This document shows positions 17,910-27,463 of a DNA stretch of 64,000 bases, in pieces. This DNA comes from Holdemania massiliensis AP2 (lineage in GTDB: Bacteria; Bacillota_I; Bacilli_A; Erysipelotrichales; Erysipelotrichaceae). The stretch covers positions 62,001 through 126,000 of the forward strand of contig NZ_HE998568.1 in NCBI RefSeq assembly GCF_000327285.1, given 5' to 3'. Under the pieces are notes generated by a model that saw only the letters and a list, made by a program, of their open reading frames with translations, had not been told where the DNA came from and did not search any database. The position numbers and the translations under genes are program-made. Positions within the stretch are counted from its first letter, which is position 1. Each line of letters opens with the position of its first letter.

Positions 17910-18914
17910 TTACTTTTCAGCGTCGTTGCCGACAAAATGACAGGACACGATATGACCATTGCCCAGATCCTTGGCTTCCGGATATTCCTTAAAGCACTTT
18001 TCACAGGCTTGATAACACCGCGGAGCAAAATAGCAGCCCGGGCCGGTGTTGATCGGGGTCGGCGGTTCACCTTCAATTTCAATGATTTCACGTTTTTCCA
18101 GCGGATCCAAAGATGCGCAGTTGGAAATCAGAACTTTGGTATACGGATGCTGCGGATTGTGCAGAACCTCATCGGTAATGCCTGTTTCCACGATCCGGCC
18201 CAAATACATGACCGCCACCCGGTCGGAAATATAACGGGTAGTCGCAATATCATGACTGATGAAAACCATCGCCGTGTTTTCTTCCTTGCTTAATGTCTGC
18301 AGCATGTTGATGATATCGGCACGGATTGAAACGTCCAGCATGCTGACCGGTTCGTCAGCAACTAAGAACGTCGGACGCAGCAGCATGCTTCGCAAAATCG
18401 AAATACGCTGCAGCTGGCCTCCGGACAATTCATGCGGATGACGATAGATATAATCTTCAGCCGGTGCCATTCCGGCGTCTTCCAACGTCTTAATCATAAT
18501 GTTATGGCGTTCTTCCTCATTCGCGCCGATTTTGTGCAGCTTTAGGACGCTCATAAAGATTTTTTCGATTGTATAACGCGGGTCAAAGGTATCAAACGGA
18601 TTCTGGAAAATCATCTGGCAGGTCCGGCAGAATGCCAGGCGGTCTTTCTTTTTCAGCTGTGTGCTGGACACGCCGTTATATAAAATTTCACCAGCCGTCG
18701 GGTCTTCCAGATGAATCAAGACGCGGCCCAATGTCGATTTACCGCATCCGGATTCACCGATAACGCCCAGAGTTTCTCCTCTTTTCAGTTCAAAGCTAAC
18801 GCCGTCGACAGCTTTGATCGTCTGCTTTTTGCTGACTTTGCCATCCTGCTTGGTCACCTTTTTCTGGATATACCAGCGGGTCAGGTCTTTTACCTGAATA
18901 ACTGTATCCGACAT
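17910..18914 (-). CDS. dppF: Dipeptide/oligopeptide ABC transporter ATPase, DppF/OppF type
   Basis: 334 residues. Walker A GESGCGKST is at 53-61, the signature LSGGQ and Walker B FLVADEP follow, and the C-terminal oligopeptide-type extension carries the Cys-rich segment PGCYFAPRCYQACEKC, which in this family can hold an iron-sulfur cluster. It pairs with the neighbouring DppD-type ATPase to drive import. Last gene of a tight four-gene operon (3-base gap to dppD). Confidence 0.92.
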   Translation of the reverse strand: MSDTVIQVKDLTRWYIQKKVTKQDGKVSKKQTIKAVDGVSFELKRGETLGVIGESGCGKSTLGRVLIHLEDPTAGEILYNGVSSTQLKKKDRLAFCRTCQMIFQNPFDTFDPRYTIEKIFMSVLKLHKIGANEEERHNIMIKTLEDAGMAPAEDYIYRHPHELSGGQLQRISILRSMLLRPTFLVADEPVSMLDVSIRADIINMLQTLSKEENTAMVFISHDIATTRYISDRVAVMYLGRIVETGITDEVLHNPQHPYTKVLISNCASLDPLEKREIIEIEGEPPTPINTGPGCYFAPRCYQACEKCFKEYPEAKDLGNGHIVSCHFVGNDAEK

Positions 18915-18917
18915 CGC

Positions 18918-19886
18918 TTATTCACCTCCTACCTTGTGGCAGGCAACCTTCCAGTTGCCCTTTCCATTGACAGTCTTCAATTCCGGCTCTACCGTGCGGC
19001 ACTTTTCAGTCGCAAACGGACAGCGCGGAGCGAAAACACAGCCTGGAATTTCCTGACTTAAATCCGGCAGCGAACCCGGAATACCGCGCAGGTCGTTCTT
19101 CGCTCCCTTAAAGGAAGGGAACGATTTGAGCAGACCCTGTGTATATGGATGCTGCGGATTGACTAAAACGTCTTTCGTTTCGCCGCTTTCCATCAACCGG
19201 CCGGCATACATGACGGCAATCTTCTTGCAGGTGGAAGCAACGACGGATACGTCATGGGTAATCATGATGCGGGTAACATTCAAATTCTGTTCCAAGCTCA
19301 TGATTTCACGCAGAATCTGGCTCTGTGTCACAACGTCCAAAGCCGTTGTCGCTTCATCCAGAACCAACAGACGCGGATTATGAAGCAAGCTCAGCGCAAT
19401 GGAAACACGCTGCATCATACCGCCGGATAATTCATGCGGATATAACTCATAAACACGGTCGGACAGGTTAACAACTTTAAACAAATCATAAACCCGCTGT
19501 TTGATCTCTTCTTTTTGTGCATTTGGGAAATGCACACGGTAAACGTCTTCCATCTGAGCTCCGACTTTATGCACCGGACTCAGCGCGCTCATTGACTTCT
19601 GGAAAACGATCGACAGATCGGTCCAGCGCAGCGCATCCATTTCATCCTTGGTTAACTTTAACAGATCCTTGCCGTTGTAAAGAATTTCGCCGTCGACCTG
19701 CGTAATCCGCTGCGGCAGTAAGCGCAGTACGGCACTGGCCAGCGTGGATTTGCCGGAGCCGGATTCACCAACAATACCGATTGAATCCTGTTCCTCAATT
19801 TCCAGACTAACATGCTGACAGGCATGGACCTTTTTGTCTTTCATAATATAACGTACATTGACGTTTTTCAGTTCTAATAATGCCAT
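18918..19886 (-). CDS. dppD: Dipeptide/oligopeptide ABC transporter ATPase, DppD/OppD type
   Basis: 322 residues. Walker A GESGSGKST at 40-48, signature LSGGMMQRV, Walker B RLLVLDEATTALD, and the Cys-rich C-terminal element GCVFAPRCPFATEKC. It forms a heterodimer with the downstream ATPase. The gap to the upstream permease gene is 14 bases, with an AGGGAGGAAGG ribosome-binding site. Confidence 0.92.
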   Translation of the reverse strand: MALLELKNVNVRYIMKDKKVHACQHVSLEIEEQDSIGIVGESGSGKSTLASAVLRLLPQRITQVDGEILYNGKDLLKLTKDEMDALRWTDLSIVFQKSMSALSPVHKVGAQMEDVYRVHFPNAQKEEIKQRVYDLFKVVNLSDRVYELYPHELSGGMMQRVSIALSLLHNPRLLVLDEATTALDVVTQSQILREIMSLEQNLNVTRIMITHDVSVVASTCKKIAVMYAGRLMESGETKDVLVNPQHPYTQGLLKSFPSFKGAKNDLRGIPGSLPDLSQEIPGCVFAPRCPFATEKCRTVEPELKTVNGKGNWKVACHKVGGE

Positions 19887-19900
19887 TTTTTCCTTCCTCC

Positions 19901-20752
19901 CTAGTTATTGGCGTCCATCTTAGGCGAGAGCACGCGGTTGAGGCCGTCACCGATGAGGAAGAATGTCAGAACGGTGAAGACAACGGCAACGCCGGCAAAG
20001 GTGGAAATCCACCAGCCCTTCGGCATATACTGCTTGCCATGGTAGATAATCTGACCCCAGCTGACGACGTTTGGATCACCTAAGCCCAAGAACGACAGGC
20101 CGGCTTCGGACAGGATCGCGCTCGATACGTTCATCGTCGTCTGCGCGATAATCGGGAAAATTCCATTTGGAATAATATGTCTGAACATGATGCTGAAGCG
20201 GCTTTCTCCCATCGCCTGAGCACTCTTAACAAACGTTCTCTCCTTCAAGGAGATCGCCTGAGCCCGCATCAGACGGGCGTTGCCAGTCCAGGAAGTCAAA
20301 CCGATAACGATCATGATATACATGATATTGCTGCCAAACAGCGCAACGATGATCAGGATCAAGAAGAACGACGGCGTCATCAGGAAGAAGTTCATGAACT
20401 CTGAGATGAAGCGGTCGATCTTGCCGCCGAAGAAACCGGCGATTCCGCCGATGCAGGTTCCTAAGATACCGGAAATGCTCGCGGCTACAACACCGATCAT
20501 TAATGAAGTCCGTGTTCCATAGATAATTTCGCTTAAGACGTCGCGGCCTAAACCGTCTGTGCCCAGGATATGTCCCGGGGTGCCCGGTCCAGCAACCAGC
20601 GCATCATATAATTTATACGGATCACATGGAGCGATAATCGGTGCAAACAGCGCTACACAAAGCAGGACGATCAGAAGAATCACACCCATGCGCAGCTGCG
20701 AGTTCTTCTTCAATACCCGCATTACCGCCTGAAAAATATTGTCTTTTTTCAT
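19901..20752 (-). CDS. dppC: Dipeptide/oligopeptide ABC transporter permease, DppC/OppC type
   Basis: 283 residues with six expected membrane helices. The N-terminal FAPIIAPCDPYKLYDA segment and the EAA loop (AQAMGESRFSIMFRHIIPNG) that contacts the ATPases are both visible, as is GLSFLGLGDPNVVSWGQ, a hallmark of this permease half. It is 13 bases downstream of the DppB-type gene. Confidence 0.92.
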   Translation of the reverse strand: MKKDNIFQAVMRVLKKNSQLRMGVILLIVLLCVALFAPIIAPCDPYKLYDALVAGPGTPGHILGTDGLGRDVLSEIIYGTRTSLMIGVVAASISGILGTCIGGIAGFFGGKIDRFISEFMNFFLMTPSFFLILIIVALFGSNIMYIMIVIGLTSWTGNARLMRAQAISLKERTFVKSAQAMGESRFSIMFRHIIPNGIFPIIAQTTMNVSSAILSEAGLSFLGLGDPNVVSWGQIIYHGKQYMPKGWWISTFAGVAVVFTVLTFFLIGDGLNRVLSPKMDANN

Positions 20753-20765
20753 TGTTCAGTTCCTC

Positions 20766-21731
20766 CTAGTCGTAGCGAATCCGCGGATCGATAAAGCCGT
20801 AGAGGATATCGACCAGAATCATCGCGATACAGATAACGACGGATGTGACAAGGTAAATTCCTGTCAGCACCGGATAGTCACGCTTGGAAATCGAGCTGAA
20901 CATCAGTCGGCCCATCCCCGGCCATGCGAAAACGGTTTCGATTAAGACGGAACCGGAAAGCAGAAAGGCCAGCGACATGCCAAGAACTGTAACGGTCGGC
21001 AGAATCGCATTGCGCAGAACATACTTGTTGAAAATCCGGCTTTCCTTCATGCCCGTAGCTTTGAAGGTTGTAATGAAATCTTCCGACATGACCTGCAGAA
21101 CGGAAGAACGTGCGATGCGGAAATAATACGGCGTCTGCGTCAGCACCATCGTTGAAATCGGCAGCACCAAATGGCGGCAGACATCCGCGAAGTACGCAAA
21201 CCCTTTATAATTGGCTCGCAGGTTCACCATCCCCGAAGTCGGGAACCATTTCAGCGATGAAGCAAAGATCAGAATCATCATCAATCCGAGCCAGAATCCC
21301 GGCGTCGCATCGAACACATACGAAATGCTGCACACAAAGCGATCAAACCGCGATCCATTTTTGCGTGCGGCGTAGATTCCTATCAATGTACCAAAAGTGA
21401 CTGACAGCAGCACTGCGGTTAACGACAGCGCCAGTGTCGGGCCGATCTTCTCGCCGATCAGTTTAATGACGGATTCGTCACTGATGTAAGAATAGCCTAA
21501 GTCCCCCTTCGCTACATTGCCAAGAAACATGACGAACTGCTCCGGAATGGATTTGTCCAGGCCATATTTTTGCTGCAGTGCTTCGATCATCTCTTCGTTT
21601 GGATTATCCGTACCCGCCATAATGCGGATCGGATCGCCTGGGGCCAATCGGATCAACGTAAAGTTGAAGCAGACCGACAACAGGACAACGAGAAGACCAC
21701 TCAATGCACGTTTTCCAATATAACGTTTCAT
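20766..21731 (-). CDS. dppB: Dipeptide/oligopeptide ABC transporter permease, DppB/OppB type
   Basis: 321 residues. It opens with the typical KRALSGLLVVLLSVCFNFTL helix and RLAPGDPIRIMAG; the EAA loop reads KATGMKESRIFNKYVLRNA and the end is GFIDPRIRYD. First gene of the operon. The only permease pair in the window, yet seven binding proteins exist. Two strong palindromes lie in the upstream region. Confidence 0.92.
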   Translation of the reverse strand: MKRYIGKRALSGLLVVLLSVCFNFTLIRLAPGDPIRIMAGTDNPNEEMIEALQQKYGLDKSIPEQFVMFLGNVAKGDLGYSYISDESVIKLIGEKIGPTLALSLTAVLLSVTFGTLIGIYAARKNGSRFDRFVCSISYVFDATPGFWLGLMMILIFASSLKWFPTSGMVNLRANYKGFAYFADVCRHLVLPISTMVLTQTPYYFRIARSSVLQVMSEDFITTFKATGMKESRIFNKYVLRNAILPTVTVLGMSLAFLLSGSVLIETVFAWPGMGRLMFSSISKRDYPVLTGIYLVTSVVICIAMILVDILYGFIDPRIRYD

Positions 21732-21793
21732 TTCAAGATTTCCTCCTTTTACCTAAAATCTTTTTCCTCTGTCCTCTCAAACGGGAAAATAAA

Positions 21794-21841
21794 AATGTAA
21801 AATTTTCATAATTTTACATTCAATGAAACATAATTTCATTG
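21794..21841. promoter_or_regulatory. Tandem palindromes upstream of dppB
   Basis: Two adjacent perfect inverted repeats: AATGTAAAATT-TTCAT-AATTTTACATT at 21794-21820 (11-bp arms) and CAATGAAA-CATAA-TTTCATTG at 21821-21841 (8-bp arms). A TATAAT on the minus strand (21848-21853) directly upstream is a possible -10. The arrangement suggests binding of a dimeric repressor just after the transcription start. The second palindrome resembles the one at 5983-5998. Confidence 0.5.
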
Positions 21842-22039
21842 CTTTCTATTATACACGAAAATCCGTCAAATGGAATAACCTGAAAAGAATTTTCCTGATT
21901 TTTTTACCATTTTGCGCCGTTTTTCTTATTTTTTACATTCTTTTTCAGAAAGCGCTTGTAAACCTGAACTTGTGCAATTTTGCCGCTGGAAGTTCTCATT
22001 TTTCCCTTTAGAATAAGCCTGACAATAATCACATGATGT

Positions 22040-22921
22040 TTAGCGCCAGTGCGCAATGCGTTCTTTTAAGACCTGAACCGCAGCGTCACAGTCGCCGTCA
22101 TATCCTGTCTGTCCCAGAACGATATTCGGTTTGGTCGTGCCGTGGAAATCACTGCCGAAGGTTTCGGCCAGACCCCAGCGTTGGCAAACCTCATGGTAAA
22201 ACTGCCGGCCGCGTTCATCGTGATAGGAGCTGTAAACCTCAAACCCGTCAACACCGCCCTGACGCAGCTGATCCGCCGCGGTCTCATCCAGCTTCAGATT
22301 CTGCATCGGATGCGCTACGATCAGCGCGCCGCCGCATTGATGCACATAATCTGTGACCTGCTTCCACTCCGGCAGCCGCAGCTCAGCATAACCCCAGCAG
22401 CCGACCGCCAGCTGATCCCAATAGAAATTGGCGATTGGATTGGCACTGCGCTCTCCGCTTTGATAAGGGACTAATAAAGGATGCGTCTGCGTGGCCAGCA
22501 GTTCCTGAGTGATTTCAACATTGGTATAAGGCCGCCCCTTGGCCCGTTCAAGAATCGCCTGTTCATTCAGCTTTAAGCCATAGTGCTCTTCAATCAGCTG
22601 CAGCCGCTGCCGGCCTGTCCGCCGCAGTTCCTCGATATAATGATTTTTTAACCGGGTGAATCCGGGATCCCGCAGATTGCAGCCATAGCCTAACAAATGC
22701 ACGATATTGCTTCCGAAAAAACAGTCGATCTCAATCGCCGAGAGTGTTTCAACACCGGCCGCCTCGCCCTTGCGTTCCAATTCCAAAGCGCCGTCAATTT
22801 CATTGTGATCACTCACAGCGATCAGATCCAGCTGGTTTTCACGCGCCAGTTCCAGAATTGTATCAATTGACTCCGTTGCGTCAAAACTGGCCGAGCAGTG
22901 GATATGCAGATCTGCTTTCAT
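22040..22921 (-). CDS. PHP-domain metal-dependent phosphoesterase
   Basis: 293 residues. The PHP metal-binding motifs are present: ADLHIHCSASFD at the start, VSDHNEIDG, AIEIDCFF, VAHPMQNL and GSDFHGTTKP near the end. Related proteins hydrolyse 3',5'-nucleotide bisphosphates or RNA ends. The middle insertion (about 95-180) is usual for this subgroup. Divergent from the YggS-type gene. The 308 bases between it and dppB hold the palindromes described separately and no gene. Confidence 0.87.
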   Translation of the reverse strand: MKADLHIHCSASFDATESIDTILELARENQLDLIAVSDHNEIDGALELERKGEAAGVETLSAIEIDCFFGSNIVHLLGYGCNLRDPGFTRLKNHYIEELRRTGRQRLQLIEEHYGLKLNEQAILERAKGRPYTNVEITQELLATQTHPLLVPYQSGERSANPIANFYWDQLAVGCWGYAELRLPEWKQVTDYVHQCGGALIVAHPMQNLKLDETAADQLRQGGVDGFEVYSSYHDERGRQFYHEVCQRWGLAETFGSDFHGTTKPNIVLGQTGYDGDCDAAVQVLKERIAHWR

Positions 22922-22973
22922 CCTTCATTCCTCCTTGAAAGGTGGTATAATATCCCATGAAAAGAGGGATCCT

Positions 22974-23627
22974 ATGCCGAATCTTTATAAAACAATTTTA
23001 CAACAATGTTCACAACAATGTGAACTTCTGATCGTCTCCAAACATCGCTCAGTCGAACAAATTCAAGCCTATTACGATCAGGGGGCCCGAAATTTCGGCG
23101 AGAACCGCGTCCAGGAGCTGCTTCAGAAAGCACCGCAGCTGCCCCAGGATATCCGCTGGAATTTTATCGGACATCTGCAGCGCAACAAAGTCCGCGCCCT
23201 CATGCCTTATATCAGCCGGCTCTGCTCTCTGGATTCACTGGCCTTAGCCGCAGTCGCAGAAAAGGAAGCCGCCCGCTTGAACCGGACGCTGGGTGTTCTG
23301 GTCGAATTTAATCTAGCGGAAGAATCCAGCAAAACCGGTCTGGCAAAACAGGAAGCCGCGGCTTTTTTCCAGGCTCTGCAGCAATATGAACACCTGATCC
23401 CGGAAGGCATCATGGTGATGGGACCGCACGTCGATGACGAAGCGGCGATTGCCGCTGTCTTCCATGAAGCCCGCGCACTGTTTGAAGAACTCAAAGCGCA
23501 ATGGGGTGGTGAACACTTTACCGTATGTTCGATGGGGATGAGCCACGATTACCCGATCGCCTTACGCGAAGGATCGACCCAGCTGCGCTTGGGAACGATT
23601 TTGTTTGAGGATCCGTCCTCCATTTAA
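22974..23627 (+). CDS. YggS-family PLP-binding protein
   Basis: 217 residues from the ATG at 22974, preceded by AGAGGGATCCT. The open frame reaches back to 22935, but a TATAAT at 22946-22951 inside that extension argues for the later start. Lys23 in LLIVSKHRS is the expected Schiff-base lysine; GARNFGENRVQELLQKAP, RWNFIGHLQRNKV and SMGMSHDYPIALREGST are family hallmarks. The family maintains pyridoxal phosphate homeostasis. Its stop overlaps the convergent small membrane protein gene by 4 bases. Confidence 0.92.
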   Translation: MPNLYKTILQQCSQQCELLIVSKHRSVEQIQAYYDQGARNFGENRVQELLQKAPQLPQDIRWNFIGHLQRNKVRALMPYISRLCSLDSLALAAVAEKEAARLNRTLGVLVEFNLAEESSKTGLAKQEAAAFFQALQQYEHLIPEGIMVMGPHVDDEAAIAAVFHEARALFEELKAQWGGEHFTVCSMGMSHDYPIALREGSTQLRLGTILFEDPSSI

Positions 23628-23974
23628 TCGAAAAAGGCCCAGCCGCAGTACACATAAACCATATAGATCACAAAGCCCTGAATTCCCAGAAAATTGAAAA
23701 TGGATTTCAGCTGCGGGAAAACGATATAGCCCAGATCCCACAACAGGAAAAACATCAGAAAGAACGAGATGACGAGTTTTTTAAACCACGATTCATCTCT
23801 TCTTTTTTTATGGATATGCAGACTCAGGCCGAAGGCAAACAAACTCACGGCAATCGCAATCGTAACCAGCACCGATCGAATCGAAGCCGGCAGATAAAGC
23901 TGAAACAGCCGAACGATCAGACCGCTGACGATCATGATCAGAAAGGGAATGCCGTATCTTCTGGCAAAGCTCAT
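23624..23974 (-). CDS. Small polytopic membrane protein, unknown
   Basis: 116 residues with about three hydrophobic segments (9-30, 35-53, 65-110) and a basic loop KKRRDESWFKK between the second and third. GTGAGTTT precedes... the start region shows TAGGAGTGAGTTT before the ATG. No family recognised. It is monocistronic and convergent with the YggS-type gene. Confidence 0.65.
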   Translation of the reverse strand: MSFARRYGIPFLIMIVSGLIVRLFQLYLPASIRSVLVTIAIAVSLFAFGLSLHIHKKRRDESWFKKLVISFFLMFFLLWDLGYIVFPQLKSIFNFLGIQGFVIYMVYVYCGWAFFD

Positions 23975-24105
23975 AAACTCACTCCTAACTTAACGGTTTC
24001 TATTATACATGACTTCGACAGAATCTGACAAAGAAAAATTCCCGGGTCTTTCGCCTGTCCATTCCTTTCTGCTCGCTCATACCTTGACGATAGAGGAGGA
24101 GTGTT

Positions 24106-24687
24106 ATGGCCCATCTGATCTTTTTAAGCCTGCTGGTCAGCCTGGATGGTTTTTTCAGCGGCTTCAGCTTCAGCCTGAAGAAAATCCGCATCCGGCTTCC
24201 GCAGCTGCTTTTGATTTCGCTTTGTCCGCTGGTTATCGTTGCCGCGGTGATGTTATCCTCACAGTTATTAACTGCCGGTATTCCAGCGCAGGCCTCCAAG
24301 GGGTTAGGCTTCGTCCTGTTTTTCTGTCTGGCCTATCTGTCCTTTGCGGATGCGTTGAAAAAACGCAGTTCCAGTTCGCCGTCGTTAATCGCCGTGATTA
24401 ACAATCCCGCCCGTTCGGATCTTGATCAAAATCAGCACTTAAGCAGCCGTGAAGCCCTGCTTTTAGGTCTGGCGCTGAGTCTGGACAACGCCGTTTTGGG
24501 ATTCAGCTTCGCCCTGGATAAAGCGCCGGTCTGGTCTACGGCGCTGTGCTTTGCGGTTGTTAATTTTCTGTTAGTCAAAGCCGGAAATCTCTGTCAGACG
24601 CTGCCGTTTGTGCGGCGCATGGAAAAAGGCAGTGAATATCTGCCTTCGCTGTTGTTTCTGATTTTAGCTTTCAGCCGCCTGCTTTGA
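24106..24687 (+). CDS. YtaF/MntP-type membrane protein
   Basis: 193 residues, six predicted helices arranged as an internal repeat of two three-helix units. Each unit has the acidic helix motif of the MntP superfamily: SLVSLDG near residue 12 and LALSLDNAVLGF near 128. MntP exports manganese; the YtaF branch in spore formers has an unclear role. The first-unit SLDGFFSGFSFSLKK fits YtaF better than MntP. Strong GAGGAGGAGTGTT before ATG. Overlaps the convergent aminotransferase by 17 bases. Confidence 0.78.
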   Translation: MAHLIFLSLLVSLDGFFSGFSFSLKKIRIRLPQLLLISLCPLVIVAAVMLSSQLLTAGIPAQASKGLGFVLFFCLAYLSFADALKKRSSSSPSLIAVINNPARSDLDQNQHLSSREALLLGLALSLDNAVLGFSFALDKAPVWSTALCFAVVNFLLVKAGNLCQTLPFVRRMEKGSEYLPSLLFLILAFSRLL

Positions 24688-25801
24688 CGAACATTTCAAG
24701 CTGATCCAGCGCCCATTGAAGTGTTTCGCGCCGCACGCCGACGGATAACCGCACATGCTTTTCCCCCCTTTGTCCAAACAGGGTTCCCGGCAATACGGCG
24801 ACCCCGGCCCGCTCCGCCAGCTGCAGCGCAAAGTGTTCACTGCTTTCAGCATTGGCAGGAATGGCGGGAAAGCAGTAAAACCCGCCGCCGGGGCAGGGAC
24901 AGGATAATCCGATCGCGTTTAAGCGCTGCCAAGCAGCCTCGCATTGTTCTTTGACTTCCTGACGCCAGGACTCCGCCGGCAGCGTCAGCGCCGTGCAGGC
25001 TGCCTGCTGCACAAACCCCGCGACGCCCGACACCAGCGCCTGATGGGTTTTTAACAAAGCGGCTTCCCACCGCCGCGGCGCGCTGATCCAGCCCAGCCGC
25101 CATCCGGTCATCGCATAGGTTTTGGAAAAGCTGCCGATAAAAATAACGCGGTGGCGATAGGGGCGCAGCACTTTAAAATTGAGCGGCTGCCAGCTTAACT
25201 GTTCATAGGCAGCGTCGACAATCAAAGCTAAATCGTAGTTCTCCGCCAGCATCCCCAATTGATTTAAGGCTTCCGCGGATAAAACCTGACCGGTTGGATT
25301 GTTCGGACTGGCGACGATAATCGCCCGCGTACGAACACTGATCAGACGCTCCATCCGAGTGATATCCAGCTGCAGATGCTCATCCGCCGCGCAGGCCACC
25401 GGCACGGCCGAAGCCAGGCTGATCACGCTGCGTGTCCCCGGATAACCGGGATCACTGATTAAAACCTCGTCCCCAGGGTTCAGCAATGCCAGGCAGCAAA
25501 CGGCCAGTGCTTCCTGCGCTCCGTCTGTGACCAGCACTTGATGGGGATGAATCGTCCAGCCGCGCAGCTGACGCTCCCGTTTCGCCAGTTCCTGACGCAA
25601 AGACTGCAGGCCGGCTGCCGGAGGATAGTGCGTCAATCCCTGATCCAGCGCCGTCTTGGCCGCTTCAATGATTCGGCTGTCAGTGATTTGCGGGGGTTCG
25701 CCCAGGGTTAATTCTGCGCGCGGACTTAAATCATGCAGGCGGCTTGTCCAGGTACGGATCGGACTGACCGGCATTTTTCGTACTTCTTCATGAATTCGCA
25801 T
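24671..25801 (-). CDS. PLP-dependent aminotransferase, class I/II
   Basis: 376 residues from the ATG at 25801, which follows AAGGAGGCAACT; the open frame to 25843 lacks a better site. The catalytic lysine is in GSFSKTYAMTGWRLGW, the PLP-contact pieces are NNPTGQV and VDAAYEQL, and the opening LTLGEPPQITD with YPPAAGLQSLRQELA is typical of aspartate/alanine aminotransferase relatives. Fold type I; exact amino acid donor unknown. Divergent from another aminotransferase gene at 25889. Confidence 0.9.
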   Translation of the reverse strand: MRIHEEVRKMPVSPIRTWTSRLHDLSPRAELTLGEPPQITDSRIIEAAKTALDQGLTHYPPAAGLQSLRQELAKRERQLRGWTIHPHQVLVTDGAQEALAVCCLALLNPGDEVLISDPGYPGTRSVISLASAVPVACAADEHLQLDITRMERLISVRTRAIIVASPNNPTGQVLSAEALNQLGMLAENYDLALIVDAAYEQLSWQPLNFKVLRPYRHRVIFIGSFSKTYAMTGWRLGWISAPRRWEAALLKTHQALVSGVAGFVQQAACTALTLPAESWRQEVKEQCEAAWQRLNAIGLSCPCPGGGFYCFPAIPANAESSEHFALQLAERAGVAVLPGTLFGQRGEKHVRLSVGVRRETLQWALDQLEMFVKAGG

Positions 25802-25888
25802 AGTTGCCTCCTTCCCTTTCATTGTATGAAAGATTCTTTTCAATTCTGTGCAATTCAGTTATAATCAAGTCATTAAAAAGGAAAGAAG

Positions 25889-27133
25889 ATGATCCCGATG
25901 TCTTTTATGAAACAATCCGCCAATCTGCAGCCGATTGAAGATACGGTTTTCGCCGTTGTTTCCATGGCGAAGCAGGATATCGCCGAGCATGGCGCAGACG
26001 CCGTCGTCGATGCCACAATTGGTTCACTTTACGATGAATGCGGCAAGCTTGTCGCTTACCAGAATGTTTTCGACCACTATAACGCCATCGCTAAGGAAGT
26101 GAAGGCTGCTTACGCTGCCAGCTTTACCGGCAATCCCGGCTATCGTGCTCAGGTCAAAAACTGGGTCCTGCAGGATCAGCCAATCCATCTGAACGCTTCC
26201 GTCATCGCCACGCCCGGCGGTACCGGCGCTGTCAACATGACGATGATCAATGTCCTGGAACCAGGACAGACTGTTGTCCTGCCGGAAATCTGCTGGGGTT
26301 CGTATAACCTGATGGCCGCCCAAGCCGGACTGCAGACAGCTGCTTACTCGATGTTTGACGGCGATCACTTCAATCTCCCTTCCTTCAAGGAAACGTGCCG
26401 ACGCGTCATGGCCGATCAGGGACGCTTACTGGCAGTGATCAACGATCCTTGCCATAACCCAACCGGCTATTCCATGACCCTCGATGAATGGCGGCAGGTC
26501 GTTCGCTTCCTCAACGAACTGAGTGAACAGGGCCCCTGCGTCATCCTGAATGATATCGCTTATATTGATTACAGCTACCAGGGACAGCATAGCCGCGATT
26601 ACCTGAATTGCCTTAACGCCATGAATGAAAACGTTCTGACGGTGATCGCCTTCAGCTGTTCCAAAACCCTGACGTCTTACGGTCTGCGCTGCGGTGCTGC
26701 CCTAATCTTAGGGCAGGATGAACAACGTGTGCGCGAAGCGGAAATCGTTTTTGAAAAAACGGCTCGCGCGACCTGGAGTAACATTCCCAATGCGGCGATG
26801 GAAAACTTCACCTGGATCACCACGGAAAACCGCGCTGCCTTTGAATCGGAAAAACAGATCTATGTCGATCTGCTGAAACAGCGCAGTGCCTTATTCATTC
26901 AGGAAGCCGACGCCTGCGGGTTGGCGTATTATCCTTATAAGGAAGGCTTCTTCGTCACCCTGAAAACACCGGACAACAACCTGCGCGATCAATACCACGA
27001 AAAACTGATCGCCAATCATATCTATACGGTGAAAGTCAACAAAGGCATCCGGGTCGCCGTTTGTTCGTTAAGCGTCGCAAAAGTCAAAGGACTGGCTGAA
27101 CGGATGAAACAGATCCTCAGCACGCTGCAGTAA
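25889..27133 (+). CDS. PLP-dependent aminotransferase, aspartate/tyrosine-like
   Basis: 414 residues. ATPGGTGAVNMTMINVLEPGQ (PLP phosphate site), NDPCHNPTGYSMT (Asn-Pro contact), LNDIAYIDY (pyridine-N Asp) and FSCSKTLTSYGLRCGA (catalytic Lys) are all in family order. Sequence style is nearer to aromatic/aspartate aminotransferases of the Iβ-like set than to its neighbour. ATG at 25889 follows AAAGGAAAGAAG. A strong terminator follows. Confidence 0.88.
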   Translation: MIPMSFMKQSANLQPIEDTVFAVVSMAKQDIAEHGADAVVDATIGSLYDECGKLVAYQNVFDHYNAIAKEVKAAYAASFTGNPGYRAQVKNWVLQDQPIHLNASVIATPGGTGAVNMTMINVLEPGQTVVLPEICWGSYNLMAAQAGLQTAAYSMFDGDHFNLPSFKETCRRVMADQGRLLAVINDPCHNPTGYSMTLDEWRQVVRFLNELSEQGPCVILNDIAYIDYSYQGQHSRDYLNCLNAMNENVLTVIAFSCSKTLTSYGLRCGAALILGQDEQRVREAEIVFEKTARATWSNIPNAAMENFTWITTENRAAFESEKQIYVDLLKQRSALFIQEADACGLAYYPYKEGFFVTLKTPDNNLRDQYHEKLIANHIYTVKVNKGIRVAVCSLSVAKVKGLAERMKQILSTLQ

Positions 27134-27195
27134 TCAGTACCCACGGTACGCTTTGCTGAATCCGCTGTATTAAAAAACTTTTAAATCCAATCTGT

Positions 27196-27235
27196 AACAG
27201 ATGAGCTGCTTTCAATCGGCTCATCTGTTTTTTTC
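27196..27235 (+). terminator. Terminator after aminotransferase gene 25889-27133
   Basis: Arms AACAGATGAGC and GCTCATCTGTT enclose a 12-base loop, followed by a run of seven T. The rest of the 330-base gap to 27464 is AT-rich and holds only the MFS promoter. Confidence 0.85.
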
Positions 27236-27411
27236 ATCACGAATACACGGCAAAATGTCAGATAAAACCCAACGGAAACAACGCATCCGTTTCTGCTCCA
27301 ATCTTTCTCAGCGTTTCATTGTTCTATGTTGTCATCGCAAATATTTTAAATACAAATTAAAATTATCAATCTAAAAATCAAAATAAATTAAATAAATATT
27401 GATATTTTTAA

Positions 27412-27440
27412 TTGACAAACAAACATACAAGACATATCAT
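27412..27440 (+). promoter_or_regulatory. Promoter of MFS exporter gene
   Basis: TTGACA (27412-27417), a 17-base spacer and TATCAT (27435-27440), 24 bases upstream of the ATG at 27464. Confidence 0.8.
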
Positions 27441-27463
27441 AGAAATAAGAAGAGGTAAATGCC

